A stretch of DNA of 30,500 nucleotides from Deinococcus sp. Arct2-2 (GCF_004801315.1 NZ_SSNW01000071.1:1-30500), one strand, 5' to 3'; counted from the stretch's first letter, positions 16,341 to 25,961 are shown. Numbers and translations: made by a program. Notes: generated from the letters alone by a model not told the origin.

Positions 16341-19300
16341 CTACTTCCCGACAAACACCGCCGTCGTCAGCCCCGGCACGCTCAGGCTGCTGCCCGCTAC
16401 CTTGCTGGTTTTTACCACGCTGTCGGTGCTGGCGGCCAAGACCGGGTGCAGGCTCAGGTTCAGGCCCGCAAAGGTCGGATCGCTGAAATTGACCGTCTGG
16501 CCGCTGCCGTTGAACACCACAACCACGTTGCGGTAAGGGTTGGTGGTGTTCACGGCTCCGGTCAGGCGCATCACGATCACGCCGGGGGTCTGGTTCGGCC
16601 CGGTGTTCAGGAATTTCAGGCCTTGCTGCACCTGCGCCGCCGTGTCCATGCGGAACAGGGTGGAGGAATAGCGCACCCGCAGCATGTCGCGGTAGTGGTC
16701 GAAGGCGCGGGTGATTTCGGTGCTGGAGGGCTTGAAGGCCGCGTTGCCCAGCAGCGGGCGGTACAGGTTCCAATTCCCCTCGTTCTTCTCGGCGGGCGGC
16801 AGGCCCTTGCCGAAGCCGTTGCTGGCGCGGGAGAAGTCCAGCGTATTGAACCAGTCGCCGCTGTTGTAGGAGTCGGTATCGAAGCTCTTAGAGCGCAGGA
16901 TTTCATCGCCCGCGTAGCTGAACGGCAACCCCTGACCCAGCAGCACCACGCTATGGGCGAGGTTTTGCATCCGGGTGCGCTGGGCGGGCGTGGCCCCCGC
17001 CGGAGCCTTCAGCACTACCGCGTCGTAGAGGGTCTGGTTGTCGTGGGCGCTGGCATAATTGATGCTTTCGCGGGGGCTGGCGGCGTATCCGGCGGGCGCA
17101 CCGTTGTAGTTCACGTTGGCCCCGGTGGTTTCTTTGCCCAGACCGTTGGTGAACTTGAAGTCGCGCAAGTTCCCACTCAGGCCCACCCGCACGAGGTCGG
17201 CCAGTTGCAGCGCCTTATTGCGGTCTGCATTTTGCGGTTGGCTGTTGGGCAAGGTAGCCAGCCCAGTCGCAAAGCCCTGATCTTGCAGCCCGCCAAACGG
17301 ATTGCCGCCGCGCACCGCGTCCCGAATGCGGTCATTGAAGGTGCCGATGCCCTGCCCGTACATATTAATTTGGGTGGCATTCACGCCGCGCTTGTTGCCC
17401 TGCACTTCGCCAAAGTCCCAACCCTCGCCGTAAATGTAAATCTGCTTGCCGTCCACGCCGTCTTTGGGCAGCGTCAGGGCGTCCAGCGCGGTGCGGGCGG
17501 CTTTCATATCGGCCACCAGATGATGTCCCATCAGGTCGAAGCGGAAGCCGTCCACCTTGTAGGCTTTCGCCATGAGCACCAGCGAATCCACCATCAGGCG
17601 GCGCATCATGGCGTGTTCGGTGGCGGTATTGGAGCAGCAGGTGGAGTTTTCCACGCCCCCATTCACGTTCAGGCGGTGGTAGTACCCCGGCACGATCCGG
17701 TCAAGGACACTGCGCTCATTCTGCCCACTGGCCGCCGTATGGTTGAACACCACGTCCTGCACCACGCGCAGGCCCGCCCCGTTCAGCGCCATCACCATCG
17801 AGCGGTATTCGCGGGTGCGGTCTGCCGGATTCACGGCGTAGCTGCCTTCGGGGGTCATGTAGTGGTAGGGATCGTAGCCCCAGTTGTAGGGGTCGGCGTC
17901 TTTTACGGCGGTCACGGCGGCCTGCTGCTGGTCGCTGTTGGGGGGCATCTTGCTCAGGTCGGGCGCGGCCTTCCACTTGGTTTTGTCTTCCTCGATGGTG
18001 GCAATGTCGAAGGTAGGCAGCAAGTGAACGGCCTTCAGTCCTGCGTCGGCCAACGCCTTCAGATGTTTCATGCCGTTGCTGCCCGCCTGCGTAAAGGCAA
18101 GGTAAGTGCCGCGCTGGGCGGCGGGCACGCTGGCGTCGGCGGCGCTGAAATCCCGCAGATGCAACTCGTAGAAGCTCAGGTCGCTGGCGGAACGCAGGGC
18201 GGGTTTTTTCAGGCCTTCCCAGCCCGCAGGTTTTTGCGCCGCGTCGTTCAGGTCGGTCAGAATGCTGCGCGTGCTGTTCTGGCTCAGCGCCACCGAATAG
18301 GGATCGGTGACCAGATTGGTTTCCACTTTGCCCGTGCTGGGCGCGTAGACCTTCACTTCGTAGCGGTAGCCGAGGCCCCTCCAGTTGGCTCCGCCCGCCG
18401 CTGTCCATACGCCCTTGGCGTCGCGGGTCATGGGGACGGTGCGCTCGCCTGTGCCGTCTGCCGCACTCAGGCGCAATTTTACGTCCTCCGCGGTGGGTGC
18501 CCACAGCCTCAGCGTGGGTTTGGCTCCCTGCCAAGTGGCTCCCAGTGGGCCGTCGTAGGCGTACAGGTCGTCGAGTGCCCACGCGGTTTGCACGCCAGTC
18601 GCGTCTATCAGCGTGCCGTCGGGCAGGGCGCTACTGATCGCCACTTGCCCACGCAGGGCCGCGCCTACTTTGGCCCGGTCTTCCTCGCGTACCCGCAGCA
18701 GGGCGTATCCGGCAAGGTAGGGCGCTTTGGCCTTCAGCGCCGCGCTCAGGCCGCCGTCTACCGGGTTCAGGGTCAACGTGGTGCCGCCGTCCACGCCCGC
18801 CGGAGTCAGTTTCAGGCTGGCATCGGGGGCCGTGTGCAGGGTCAGGAACGCTCCCGGCTGCACAAATTCTGGCTTCACGGCCACCAAGTCGCGCCCCAGC
18901 ATAATGGCTTGCTGCTTGGTCAAGTCGCCCACCACGCGCACGCTGGTATCCGGGCGGGTCGTGTTCACCGCCGCGTTGCCGCTCACGATCCACGCCTGAT
19001 TGCCCGCCGTACTGTTGAGGGTCTGGTCGGGGCCGGGGTCTTTGTCGTCGCCCTTATGCACGATAAAATTCAGCTTGCCCCAACCCTCTTTCATAGGCAC
19101 GTCCCAGTACACGCCAAAGCTGTTTTTGCCCGTCTGGGCCAGTGGCGCAGTCCATTCGGTGGGTTTGGTGGTGTCTTCCCACACATGCAGGCCCCAGCCG
19201 TCGTATTTGCCGTCTGGGCGGTAGTAGTTGATTCGGGCGGTGTTGGCGGGCACAGGCGCGTCGCTCAGGGCAGCGGGTGCGCCGTAGGCAAAGGCTTCCT

Positions 19301-20048
19301 TGCCGCTCGTCACGGTCACTTCGCGGCCTTTGCTCAGGTCTGCCGACATGTCCGGGCCGGGGTCTTTTTCATCGCCCTTATGCACGATGAAATTCACTTT
19401 GGCCGCCCCAGCCTTCAGAGGCACGTCCCAATACACACCGCCCGCATCTTTGCCCGTCTGGGCCAGCGGTTTGGCCCATTCCACCACCGCCGTCGTATCT
19501 TCCCAGACATGCAGGCCCCAGCCTTCATAGTTGCCGTCGGGCCGCACGTAGCGCACGCGCAGCACGTTGTCGGGAATGGCTTGGGCGGCAGTGGCAGGCG
19601 CGGCGGCAGGAGCAGCTTGGGCCACCGTTTGCGCCGCAGCCTGCGCTACAGGCGCTTTGCTGGCGTCCACCTTCAGGGCCGCACCTTTGGCATAGGCCAC
19701 CAGCGTGCCGCCCGATTTCAGAAACAGTTCGCGGCCCTTGCTGAGGTCTAACCACAGGTCGGAATCCGGGCTTTTTTCGTCACCTTTATGCACGATGAAA
19801 CCGACTTTCTGGGCGTTGGGTTTCAGCGCCACGTCGAAGTAAGCCCCGAAGTCGTCTTTGCCCGCTTGGGCGAGGGGTGCGGCCCATTCGGTAGGTTTGG
19901 CGGTGTCTTCCCAGAGGTGCAGGCCCCAGCCTGTGTACGCGCCATCGGCCCGCTGATAATGAATCCGGGCCGTATTTTGGGGCAAAGAGGTTTGCGCCGC
20001 CGCCGAAGCAGCCAGCGCGAGCGTCATCAGCGTCGCCAATCTTTTCAT
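16341..20048 (-). CDS. pulA: Secreted pullulanase (GH13) with three CBM41 modules
   Basis: The 1235-residue exported enzyme cuts alpha-1,6 links of pullulan and starch. A signal peptide ([19 protein letters not shown]) is followed by three CBM41 (PUD) starch-binding modules at about 26-110, 163-250 and 271-357. Each has a GWGLH(L/V)WEDT and FIVHKGD(E/D)K signature. An N2-like region (about 370-460) and CBM48 (about 495-600) come next, then the GH13 barrel: pullulanase signature [10 protein letters not shown] (near 723), region I VVFNHTA (near 770), region [12 protein letters not shown] with the nucleophile Asp (near 836), region III GEGWDF with the acid Glu (near 876) and region IV SAHDNQT (near 1003). 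ATG 20048 begins the signal peptide. TACAAT (20060-20065) is 11 nt upstream and no Shine-Dalgarno is visible. No other starch genes adjoin. Confidence 0.95.
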   Translation of the reverse strand: MKRLATLMTLALAASAAAQTSLPQNTARIHYQRADGAYTGWGLHLWEDTAKPTEWAAPLAQAGKDDFGAYFDVALKPNAQKVGFIVHKGDEKSPDSDLWLDLSKGRELFLKSGGTLVAYAKGAALKVDASKAPVAQAAAQTVAQAAPAAAPATAAQAIPDNVLRVRYVRPDGNYEGWGLHVWEDTTAVVEWAKPLAQTGKDAGGVYWDVPLKAGAAKVNFIVHKGDEKDPGPDMSADLSKGREVTVTSGKEAFAYGAPAALSDAPVPANTARINYYRPDGKYDGWGLHVWEDTTKPTEWTAPLAQTGKNSFGVYWDVPMKEGWGKLNFIVHKGDDKDPGPDQTLNSTAGNQAWIVSGNAAVNTTRPDTSVRVVGDLTKQQAIMLGRDLVAVKPEFVQPGAFLTLHTAPDASLKLTPAGVDGGTTLTLNPVDGGLSAALKAKAPYLAGYALLRVREEDRAKVGAALRGQVAISSALPDGTLIDATGVQTAWALDDLYAYDGPLGATWQGAKPTLRLWAPTAEDVKLRLSAADGTGERTVPMTRDAKGVWTAAGGANWRGLGYRYEVKVYAPSTGKVETNLVTDPYSVALSQNSTRSILTDLNDAAQKPAGWEGLKKPALRSASDLSFYELHLRDFSAADASVPAAQRGTYLAFTQAGSNGMKHLKALADAGLKAVHLLPTFDIATIEEDKTKWKAAPDLSKMPPNSDQQQAAVTAVKDADPYNWGYDPYHYMTPEGSYAVNPADRTREYRSMVMALNGAGLRVVQDVVFNHTAASGQNERSVLDRIVPGYYHRLNVNGGVENSTCCSNTATEHAMMRRLMVDSLVLMAKAYKVDGFRFDLMGHHLVADMKAARTALDALTLPKDGVDGKQIYIYGEGWDFGEVQGNKRGVNATQINMYGQGIGTFNDRIRDAVRGGNPFGGLQDQGFATGLATLPNSQPQNADRNKALQLADLVRVGLSGNLRDFKFTNGLGKETTGANVNYNGAPAGYAASPRESINYASAHDNQTLYDAVVLKAPAGATPAQRTRMQNLAHSVVLLGQGLPFSYAGDEILRSKSFDTDSYNSGDWFNTLDFSRASNGFGKGLPPAEKNEGNWNLYRPLLGNAAFKPSSTEITRAFDHYRDMLRVRYSSTLFRMDTAAQVQQGLKFLNTGPNQTPGVIVMRLTGAVNTTNPYRNVVVVFNGSGQTVNFSDPTFAGLNLSLHPVLAASTDSVVKTSKVAGSSLSVPGLTTAVFVGK

Positions 20049-20200
20049 GTGTGCCCAGAATTGTAGCGGTTCCATAACGGCTAGGGCGTGAGGCACAGGG
20101 GCTTAAGCTGGCCTTTATCTGGGCGAGTATTTGGCGCAGTCCCAACCCGGCTTTACGTGCTGCACACGCGCCCGCCGCGCCCCAGTTCTAGCCTTGCGCC

Positions 20201-20449
20201 ATGACCGGACATACCAGCAACGAGCAAATGGGCCTGACCATCGAGGGCGAAGCGCCGCAAGACCGCAGCACCGACTCCGAGAGTGCCACGCGCCCGCCCA
20301 TTCCCAACGATCCCGCCGAACGCGCAGGCGTGGTGCAAGACAGCCCCGGCGTCACCGATACCCATGTGGTGTTGGGCGGGAATCTGGATGAACAGGGGAA
20401 CTACCGCTCCGAGAGTTCGGTGGTGGAGGATAAGCCCGCCGACAAGTAG
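20201..20449 (+). CDS. Small acidic, disordered hypothetical protein
   Basis: I do not recognise the family. The 82 residues are polar and acidic with many Asp/Glu/Ser/Pro, few hydrophobics and no TM or signal peptide. A mid motif VTDTHVVLGGNLDEQGNY is the most ordered-looking part. ATG 20201 has TAGCCT (20189-20194) 6 nt upstream, and the gene ends just before a perfect terminator, so it has the layout of a true single-gene unit. It is divergent from pullulanase. Confidence 0.72.
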   Translation: MTGHTSNEQMGLTIEGEAPQDRSTDSESATRPPIPNDPAERAGVVQDSPGVTDTHVVLGGNLDEQGNYRSESSVVEDKPADK

Positions 20450-20469
20450 AGATTGAGTTAGGGCACGAC

Positions 20470-20502
20470 AACGGCGCTGGAGCTTTTGGCCCCAGCGCCG
20501 TT
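20470..20502. terminator. Bidirectional terminator between convergent genes
   Basis: The perfect 11-bp stem AACGGCGCTGG (20470-20480) / CCAGCGCCGTT (20492-20502) has an 11-nt loop and is followed on the plus strand by TCACTTTC. It lies between the small acidic protein gene and the FKBP gene. Confidence 0.8.
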
Positions 20503-20520
20503 TCACTTTCCGTCAATCCT

Positions 20521-20853
20521 TCAGCGCACGTCCACGAGTTCTACGTCAAACACCAACGTAGCGCCGCCGGGAATCACGCCGGGAACGCCCGCGTCGCCGT
20601 AGCCGAGGTGGGCGGGGATGGTCAGGCGGGCCTTGTCGCCCACGCGCAGTTGGGCAATGCCCTGATCCCATCCGGCAATCACGTAGCCCACGCCCAGCGG
20701 GAATTCTATCGGCTCGCCCCGGTCACGAGAAGAATCGAATTTCTGGCCGTTTTCCAGCGTGCCGGTGTAGTGGACGCGCACCATCTTTCCAGCTTGCGCG
20801 GGTGTTCCTGCACCTTCTTCATATTTATCGACGATGAGTTCCTGAGCGGTCAT
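20521..20853 (-). CDS. FKBP-type peptidyl-prolyl isomerase
   Basis: The compact 110-residue FKBP domain has VHYTGTLENGQKFDSS, the REPIEFPLGVG...VIAGWDQGI block and the Tyr in LGYGDAGVPGVIPGGATLVFDVEL. Active-site aromatics (Tyr, Phe, Trp, Tyr) are all visible. No signal peptide or extra domain is present, so it is a cytoplasmic folding helper. ATG 20853 has TACGCT (20861-20866) 7 nt upstream and no Shine-Dalgarno. It is divergent from signal peptidase I. Confidence 0.94.
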   Translation of the reverse strand: MTAQELIVDKYEEGAGTPAQAGKMVRVHYTGTLENGQKFDSSRDRGEPIEFPLGVGYVIAGWDQGIAQLRVGDKARLTIPAHLGYGDAGVPGVIPGGATLVFDVELVDVR

Positions 20854-20994
20854 GGCAGCTAGCGTACCGCCGAGGCGACTGACGCCCCTAGAATCTGAAG
20901 CGGATATGAAGAAAGACCATATGTTCAGTTAAATATTTGATCTAGTCCGTCTCATCCAGATTCTTGCTTGGCATCAACTCATCCTTGCCGCTGC

Positions 20995-21000
20995 TAGCAT
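20995..21000 (+). promoter_or_regulatory. -10 box of lepB (TAGCAT)
   Basis: The hexamer overlaps the ATG at 20999 and ends 7 nt before the in-frame GTG at 21008. If it is used, the ATG lies upstream of the transcript and GTG is the start. Confidence 0.5.
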
Positions 21001-21007
21001 GGCCCTC

Positions 21008-21601
21008 GTGACGTCTGTTTCTCCTTCCCGCCCTGCGTCCGGGCTGCGGGCCTTTGTGCGGGTGTGGCTGCTGGGGGCGCTGTTGCCCGTGTACCTGCTG
21101 ACTACCTTTGTGGGAACCTTTGCCCGTGTAGACGGCGAAAGTATGGATCCCACGCTGACCACTGGCGATTTGCTGTTGCTGCTGAAATACCCGCGCTGGC
21201 TGCGGGCTTGGGGCGTGCCCACACCGTACCCATGCCGGGGCGACCTCATTATTTTCAAAGCTCCTGCCGACAGTCCGTATGCTTTCGAGACTGTGTGGGG
21301 CGTGCAACACCGGCCCTACAACGTGAAGCGGGTGTTGGCCCTGCCCGGTGACAGCGTGGCAATTCGGGATGGGCGGCTGGTGGTCAATGGCCGCGCACTG
21401 GCCGAAAGCTACGCCAGTGAAGGATTTATCGGCGACCAGAACGTCCAAACGCTGCCCCCCGGCAAAGTGTGGGTCATGGGCGACAACCGCCGGATCGGGG
21501 CCAGTCTAGACTCCCGCGCTTATGGCCCTGTAGACCTGAAAGACGTGGCTGGGCCAGCCAATTTCCGGCTGTGGCCGAGGCCGGGGTTGGTGGGGCGCTG
21601 A
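21008..21601 (+). CDS. lepB: Signal peptidase I
   Basis: The membrane-bound peptidase (197 residues from this start) removes signal peptides from exported proteins on the outer face of the membrane. One N-terminal TM (FVRVWLLGALLPVYLLTTFVG) precedes box B with the catalytic Ser45 (DGESMDPTL). Lys107 (NVKRVLALPGD) is the general base, and MGDNR...SLDSRAYGPV is box E. The insert between Ser and Lys (YPRWLRAWGVPTPYPCRGD) is longer than in minimal SPases. I chose GTG 21008 because of the -10 spacing; ATG 20999 would add three residues (MAL). Several exported proteins of this window are likely clients, but there is no operon link. Confidence 0.93.
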   Translation: MTSVSPSRPASGLRAFVRVWLLGALLPVYLLTTFVGTFARVDGESMDPTLTTGDLLLLLKYPRWLRAWGVPTPYPCRGDLIIFKAPADSPYAFETVWGVQHRPYNVKRVLALPGDSVAIRDGRLVVNGRALAESYASEGFIGDQNVQTLPPGKVWVMGDNRRIGASLDSRAYGPVDLKDVAGPANFRLWPRPGLVGR

Positions 21602-21630
21602 GGCGATGGATTGTGGAGACGGTTTCGGAT

Positions 21631-21731
21631 GAACCCCCCAGTCTGCTTTGCAGCCAGCCCCCCTCAAGGGGAGCGCAACAACTTTTAGTCCCCACCTCTA
21701 AGGGGGGGCATTGCGAAGCAATGGGGGGGTT
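21631..21731. repeat. Intergenic structured repeat, copy A
   Basis: A ~101-bp element begins GAACCCCCCAGTCTGC and ends GGGGGGTT, so the ends pair. Inside are CCCC-TCAA-GGGG and a CATTGC-GAA-GCAATG hairpin (21709-21723). A near-identical copy lies at 25998-26098. It occupies most of the gap between lepB and mnmE, which converge, and may serve as their shared 3' structure. Confidence 0.85.
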
Positions 21732-21781
21732 GCTCTGTCTGCCTACCCGCGCCTTCCCCACGTTTCACCCTCTACACTCCC

Positions 21782-23104
21782 TCACTTCCCCACACAGAAA
21801 TTTCGAAACACCGCGTCCACCACGTCTTCCTGTACGTCGCGCCCGGTCAGGTCAGAGAGGGCACGCAGTCCCTCCTCCAACTCATATCCGGCCAATTCAT
21901 CGGGCAGATTCACGGCGGCCTGAACGTGTTCTAGGGCGCGGCGGGCAGCGTCGGCTTGGCGCTCGGTGGTCAGCCACGCTTCTCCGCGAGCAGCGTCACC
22001 AATCAGGGCGGCGTGTACGGCGTCGCGGAGTTCTGGCAAGCCCGCACCAGTTACGGCACTCACGCGCAACACAGCCGGGTCAGTCCACGCGGCGGGCAAG
22101 TCGGCTTTGGTCTGCACGCGCAGCACCCGCGCTCCATCGGGCAAGTCGGCGGGCAAGGCTTCGCGGGGTTCGCTGCCATCCTCTAGCGCCAGTACCAGAT
22201 CGGCGCGTTCGGCCAACGCGTGGGCTTGGCGCACCCCCGCCGCCTCTATTTCGTCGGCGGTGTCACGGAGGCCCGCCGTGTCTATCAGGGTCACGGGCAC
22301 GCCTGCCAGTTCCAACCCTGCTTCCAGATAATCGCGGGTGGTTCCGGCAATCGGCGTCACGATAGAGCGTTCGTAGCCCAAAAGGGCGTTCAGTAGGCTG
22401 CTTTTGCCCGCATTGGGCCGCCCGATCAGGGCCAAGCGTGCGCCGCGTGCCGAGATTTGGCCCGCCCTCGCGCTTTGCACCAGCGCCGTCAGGTCAGCTT
22501 CGGCGGCGGCCAAAGGTGCGGCGCGGTCTTCGTCGGGCACGCCTTCTTCCGGGTAGTCCAGCATGGCCTGAATCGCCGCCAGCGTGCGCGTGATGTTGGC
22601 AGCAATGCGGGTCACCCGCGCCCCCAGCGCTCCTGAAAGCCCCAAACTGGCTTGCCTGCGGGCCGCGTCGGTTTGGGCTTCCACCAGCCCCAGCACAGCT
22701 TCGGCCTGCGCCAAGTCCAGTCGTCCGGCAAGGTAAGCCCGCAAAGTAAATTCGCCGGGGCGGGCGGGCCGAGCGCCCAGTTCCAGCGCCCGCGCCAGCA
22801 CCCGCGCCAACACGGCTGGGCTGCCATGCGTCTGAAACTCGGCCACGTCCTCGCCCGTATAGCTGTGCCCGCCCCGAAAAATCAGGCACAGACCTTCATC
22901 CAACACTTCGCCGTCTGCGCCTACCAGTTGCCCGAACAGAAAGCGCCCGCCCGCCGTGCGCGAAGGCCGCCGCTTGCCCACGAATGCTCCGTCGGCCACC
23001 GCCAGCGCAAGCGGCCCACTGACCCGCACGATGCCTACGCCCGCGCTGCCGGGAGCAGTGGCAATGGCGGCGATGGTGTCGGTCAGTCCGGAACGGGAAG
23101 TCAC
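21782..23104 (-). CDS. mnmE: tRNA uridine-5-carboxymethylaminomethyl modification GTPase MnmE
   Basis: With MnmG, MnmE adds the cmnm5 group to wobble U34 of several tRNAs. The 440 residues comprise an N-terminal formyl-THF-binding domain ([22 protein letters not shown]), a helical domain and an inserted G domain: G1 GRPNAGKSS (near 228), G2 IAGTTRD, G3 DTAGLRDT and G4 TKADLP, with Thr in place of the usual Asn of NKxD. The C terminus is FCVGK, the C-x-G-K motif with the essential Cys437. The start is GTG 23104 with TAGCCT (23112-23117) 7 nt upstream and no Shine-Dalgarno. MnmG is not in the window. Confidence 0.96.
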   Translation of the reverse strand: MTSRSGLTDTIAAIATAPGSAGVGIVRVSGPLALAVADGAFVGKRRPSRTAGGRFLFGQLVGADGEVLDEGLCLIFRGGHSYTGEDVAEFQTHGSPAVLARVLARALELGARPARPGEFTLRAYLAGRLDLAQAEAVLGLVEAQTDAARRQASLGLSGALGARVTRIAANITRTLAAIQAMLDYPEEGVPDEDRAAPLAAAEADLTALVQSARAGQISARGARLALIGRPNAGKSSLLNALLGYERSIVTPIAGTTRDYLEAGLELAGVPVTLIDTAGLRDTADEIEAAGVRQAHALAERADLVLALEDGSEPREALPADLPDGARVLRVQTKADLPAAWTDPAVLRVSAVTGAGLPELRDAVHAALIGDAARGEAWLTTERQADAARRALEHVQAAVNLPDELAGYELEEGLRALSDLTGRDVQEDVVDAVFRNFCVGK

Positions 23105-23111
23105 GCGGGGC

Positions 23112-23117
23112 AGGCTA
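23112..23117 (-). promoter_or_regulatory. -10 box of mnmE (TAGCCT)
   Basis: It ends 7 nt before GTG 23104. The 15 nt CTGCCCCGCGTGACT across this start also occur at the start of the 29429 gene. Confidence 0.6.
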
Positions 23118-23578
23118 GCAGGCTTGGGGCGGGGGAATAGGGCCGAAGCAGGAAAAGAAGGAGGAGGACAGGTTTGAGGACGTTACACCGTCCGGTCTTC
23201 GCGTCCTGATCTTGCTCGAAGCCCTTCAACTCCGTTCCCTGTCGCCACACACAATCCACAGATGAGCTTAAACTACCTTAAAAGCACCGGGCATTGGCGT
23301 CTTCTGGCTCAACTTCAAAATAAATAGGATTCTAAACTCAGCTTTGGCTCCCTTTCATTCCTCACCTGCCGTTCATATTGTTCAAAATGAGTAAAAGGTA
23401 AACTTTCTAAAGGCCTGTAATGAGCGCTCATATGGTGGCTTGAGGCGTGAATTCGTCGGCTATCACGTCTTTCTTACTTATTTTGATTGAGGCGATGTAG
23501 GCAGGGTGCTGCTGTGGTAAAAAGCTCACCCTGTAAGGAAGAACGAGAAAAATCGCATAAAGATGGTAATTTGGAAGC
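23118..23578. other. A+T-richer 460-bp intergenic region
   Basis: No gene is supported here. Base composition is visibly lower in G+C than the flanks, especially 23270-23580. A perfect 12-bp palindrome ATGAGCGCTCAT lies at 23420-23431 and a weak GGACG/CGTCC hairpin at 23178-23193. TAATTT at 23567-23572, 6 nt before the next ATG, is a candidate -10. Confidence 0.5.
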
Positions 23579-24829
23579 ATGAAGCGTCCCGTTCTTTCTG
23601 GTCTTTCTTTGCTACTTCTGTTAGGGCCGTTGGCGGCAGCCCAAATGCCTGCTACAACCGCGCCCACCGTAACAAGCCAAGCTGCTTTTGTCGCCCCCGC
23701 GAGCCGCACGTTTTTGGCTTACGCCGCCCATCCCAATGTCCAGCGCCGCCTCAACCGGGTGCCTGCCGGAACGCCTACCAGCCTGAGCGCCGACCTCGTG
23801 CGCGGAATCAATGCCGAAACACTGACCCTGATTCAAGCCCGAAAGCTGAATCCGGTGCGGGCGGCGCGGGCGTTGGCCCTGACTCTGGCAACCGTCAGCG
23901 ACGCGCAAACCATTGTGAGTGCTTCGGGCCGCGCCCTGAACACCGACGCGGTGGCCGCGATTGCCGCCCAGCGCCTCCAAACCTACCTGTTTCCTCAGGA
24001 TACGGCGGCGCTAGAAAGTACGGTGCAGGGCCGCTTGTCCTCTCTTCCGCATGGCTCTGATGAACAGGTGGTAGGCAGCATTATTGCCGACTGCGTGCTG
24101 CTGTTTGCGCGGGCCGATCACGCGGATCGTCCGGCGGCGATCCGTCCGGCAGCCAGCGCGGAAGGCAAATGGCAAGCTTTGGCTGGACAAAAGGCGATGG
24201 AAGTGAATTGGGGCTGGGTGAGCCCGATTGCCACCACCGCGGTCACATTGCCGCAGGTCACGCCGCCGCCCGCTTGGAACGCCCCGAATTTTGCCGCAGA
24301 CCGCGCCCAGTTTGCCGCCCTGCAAACCCGCCTGACCGATGCAGACCGCGCCCTCGCCCTGTACTGGGCCGCCGGAGCAGGCACCGTGACCCCGGCGGGC
24401 ATGTGGATGGAGCAGGCCGCCGCCCTCACCAGCCAGCACGCCCTCAACGGGCCTGATACTGCCCGCGTGTTGGCCCTCACCGCCGTCACCGCCCACGACG
24501 CCTTTATTGCGTGCTGGCGAGCCAAATTTCAGTATGTCGTGGCCCGTCCGCAAAACTGGATGTCGGGGCCGGAAGTCGTTCAGGCGGGCTGGAAACCTGT
24601 TGTCGTCACGCCGCCGTTTCCCTCCTATCCCAGCGGTCACGCTTCGGTCAGCGGAGCAGCGGCGCGGGTGCTGTCGGCCTTCTTTCCGGGCGACGCGCTC
24701 AAGCTGACCCAAGCCGCACAGGACGCCGCCTACAGCCGAGTCGTGGGCGGGATTCACTGGACGATAGACGGCGCGGCAGGGCTGGACATGGGCGCACGGG
24801 TGGCCGAAGCGGTGTTGGCCGGAAAGTGA
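23579..24829 (+). CDS. Exported vanadium haloperoxidase / PAP2-family protein
   Basis: The 416-residue protein begins with a signal peptide (MKRPVLSGLSLLLLLGPLAAAQ). It carries the full phosphate/vanadate-binding signature of the haloperoxidase-acid phosphatase superfamily: K-x6-RP (KFQYVVARP, near 315), PSGH (near 350) and SR-x5-H-x3-D (SRVVGGIHWTID, near 385-395). The length and a helical N-terminal half without multiple TM segments fit the vanadium-dependent haloperoxidase-like group rather than small membrane PAP2 lipid phosphatases. Whether it acts as a phosphatase or a peroxidase cannot be told from the shared site. ATG 23579 has TAATTT 6 nt upstream (leaderless) and an overlapping GGAAG that could act as a weak Shine-Dalgarno. 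The gene stands alone. Confidence 0.88.
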   Translation: MKRPVLSGLSLLLLLGPLAAAQMPATTAPTVTSQAAFVAPASRTFLAYAAHPNVQRRLNRVPAGTPTSLSADLVRGINAETLTLIQARKLNPVRAARALALTLATVSDAQTIVSASGRALNTDAVAAIAAQRLQTYLFPQDTAALESTVQGRLSSLPHGSDEQVVGSIIADCVLLFARADHADRPAAIRPAASAEGKWQALAGQKAMEVNWGWVSPIATTAVTLPQVTPPPAWNAPNFAADRAQFAALQTRLTDADRALALYWAAGAGTVTPAGMWMEQAAALTSQHALNGPDTARVLALTAVTAHDAFIACWRAKFQYVVARPQNWMSGPEVVQAGWKPVVVTPPFPSYPSGHASVSGAAARVLSAFFPGDALKLTQAAQDAAYSRVVGGIHWTIDGAAGLDMGARVAEAVLAGK

Positions 24830-25160
24830 TTGGGCTGGAATCAACGTTGATGTGGTGTATCTAGGTTGCGGCGAGTCCAAGGGTCAAGGGTCTGAGGAAG
24901 GGCGAGAGCGTATGCCTTTGCATCCCTTCCACACAGCTTCGCCAGCTCTCACCTTCGGGAAACCAACAGGGAGCCGAACACGCCTCCGCCTTAGCACCTT
25001 AGACCCTCGACGCTTAGACCTTTTTTAGCCGCAGAGAAATACACCACCACTGCTGCCCGACGACATCTATGTAAGAATTCACACCAAACTCGTGCTGACC
25101 GTCAGGGGCGCGTGACATGGACTAATTCACACTCCGGACAACGACTGCGAGTTATTGCCC
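24830..25160. other. Intergenic region with long inverted repeat and T6 tract
   Basis: No gene is supported here. It holds a palindrome ATCAACGTTGAT (24840-24851), a hairpin GGAAGGG (24896-24902) / CCCTTCC (24924-24930), and a distal CCTTAGACCCT element around 25000-25010 that can pair with AAGGGTCTGAGG around 24886-24897. TTTTTT (25021-25026) follows. The TTAGACC motif is shared with 16305-16325 and 30380-30412. The 3' part may terminate the PAP2 gene; the last 140 bp should hold the promoter of the SBP gene, but no clear hexamer pair stands out. Confidence 0.45.
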
Positions 25161-25166
25161 GGAGGT
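25161..25166 (+). promoter_or_regulatory. Shine-Dalgarno of the substrate-binding protein gene
   Basis: GGAGGT, 6 nt before ATG 25173. It decides that start over a longer in-frame reading from 25155, which overlaps the RBS itself. Confidence 0.85.
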
Positions 25167-25172
25167 TCACCT

Positions 25173-25961
25173 ATGCGAACTCATTCCCGTTTTTCCAAAA
25201 CCCTGCTCTCTGCTCTGTTCGTGGCTGTGTTGCCCGCACTTGTTGCGCCCGCACAGGCCCGCACACTGGCCGAGATCAAGACCAGCGGCGTGCTGCGCCT
25301 CGCCACCAGCGCCGATTTTGAACCCTTCAACTTTATGCAGGGTGGTGCGCCCGCCGGATTCGAGGTGGATTTGGGCGAGGCAGTGGCCCGCGATATGGGC
25401 CTGAAAGTGGTGTGGGTGGTGCGTCCCTTTGACGGCTTGCTGCGCGACATAAACGATAAGAGTGATGAAATTGACGCCGTGCTGGCCTCACACGCCATCA
25501 CCAGCACGCGGGCGCAGACGGTGGACTTTTCGCGCCCTACCTACTGCACGGGCGGCGTGATCCTGACGCGCAAGGGCGGCCCCGTGACCAGCAAAGCTCT
25601 GGTCGGTAAAAACCTCGGCGCAGAGGCAGGCAGCACCTATTTCGGTTTTCTCAGGAAGCTGACTTTTGAAAAGACCATTCAGGTGTACCCCAATAGTACG
25701 GCGGTGCTTCAGGCGGTAGCCACCGGGCAAGTGGACGCCATCGCCACCGATAAGTTTGCTGCGCTGGACGCCGTCAAAACTTTTAGCAAAGCCAATTTGG
25801 TCATCGGGGAGACCCTCTGGAAAGAGCAGGTGGCGATTGTGGTTCGCAAGGGCAATACGGAACTCCGCCAAGCCCTGAACGCGTCGCTGAATAAGCTGGA
25901 CATCAACGGCACGCACACGCAACTGGGCCGCAAATACTTTGGTGTGGATATCGGCTGCTAA
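25173..25961 (+). CDS. Amino-acid-type ABC transporter substrate-binding protein (SBP_bac_3)
   Basis: The 262-residue exported protein has a signal peptide (to about AQA, residue 29) with no lipobox, so it should be a soluble or loosely held binding protein. The mature part is a family 3 SBP: LRLATSADFEPFNFM, GFEVDLGEAVARDMG, FDGLL, FSRPTYCTGGVILT, VGKNLGAEAGSTY, and VDAIATDK. These match polar amino-acid binding proteins. The ligand cannot be named. A strong RBS and the signal peptide suggest abundant expression. No permease or ATPase gene is adjacent on either side, so its transporter must be elsewhere if it has one. Confidence 0.93.
   Translation: MRTHSRFSKTLLSALFVAVLPALVAPAQARTLAEIKTSGVLRLATSADFEPFNFMQGGAPAGFEVDLGEAVARDMGLKVVWVVRPFDGLLRDINDKSDEIDAVLASHAITSTRAQTVDFSRPTYCTGGVILTRKGGPVTSKALVGKNLGAEAGSTYFGFLRKLTFEKTIQVYPNSTAVLQAVATGQVDAIATDKFAALDAVKTFSKANLVIGETLWKEQVAIVVRKGNTELRQALNASLNKLDINGTHTQLGRKYFGVDIGC

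Noticed and set aside
16234..16773. N-terminal extension of the 15715 gene
   Set aside because: It overlaps the pullulanase gene in another frame, is Gly/Arg/Pro-rich and is cut off by the TATGCT promoter at 16240-16245.
16446..19751. An 1101-codon open frame on the plus strand opposite pullulanase
   Set aside because: Its product is a His/Val/Gly/Gln-rich sequence with no domain. It arises from the high-G+C codon bias of the real gene, whose catalytic motifs are intact.
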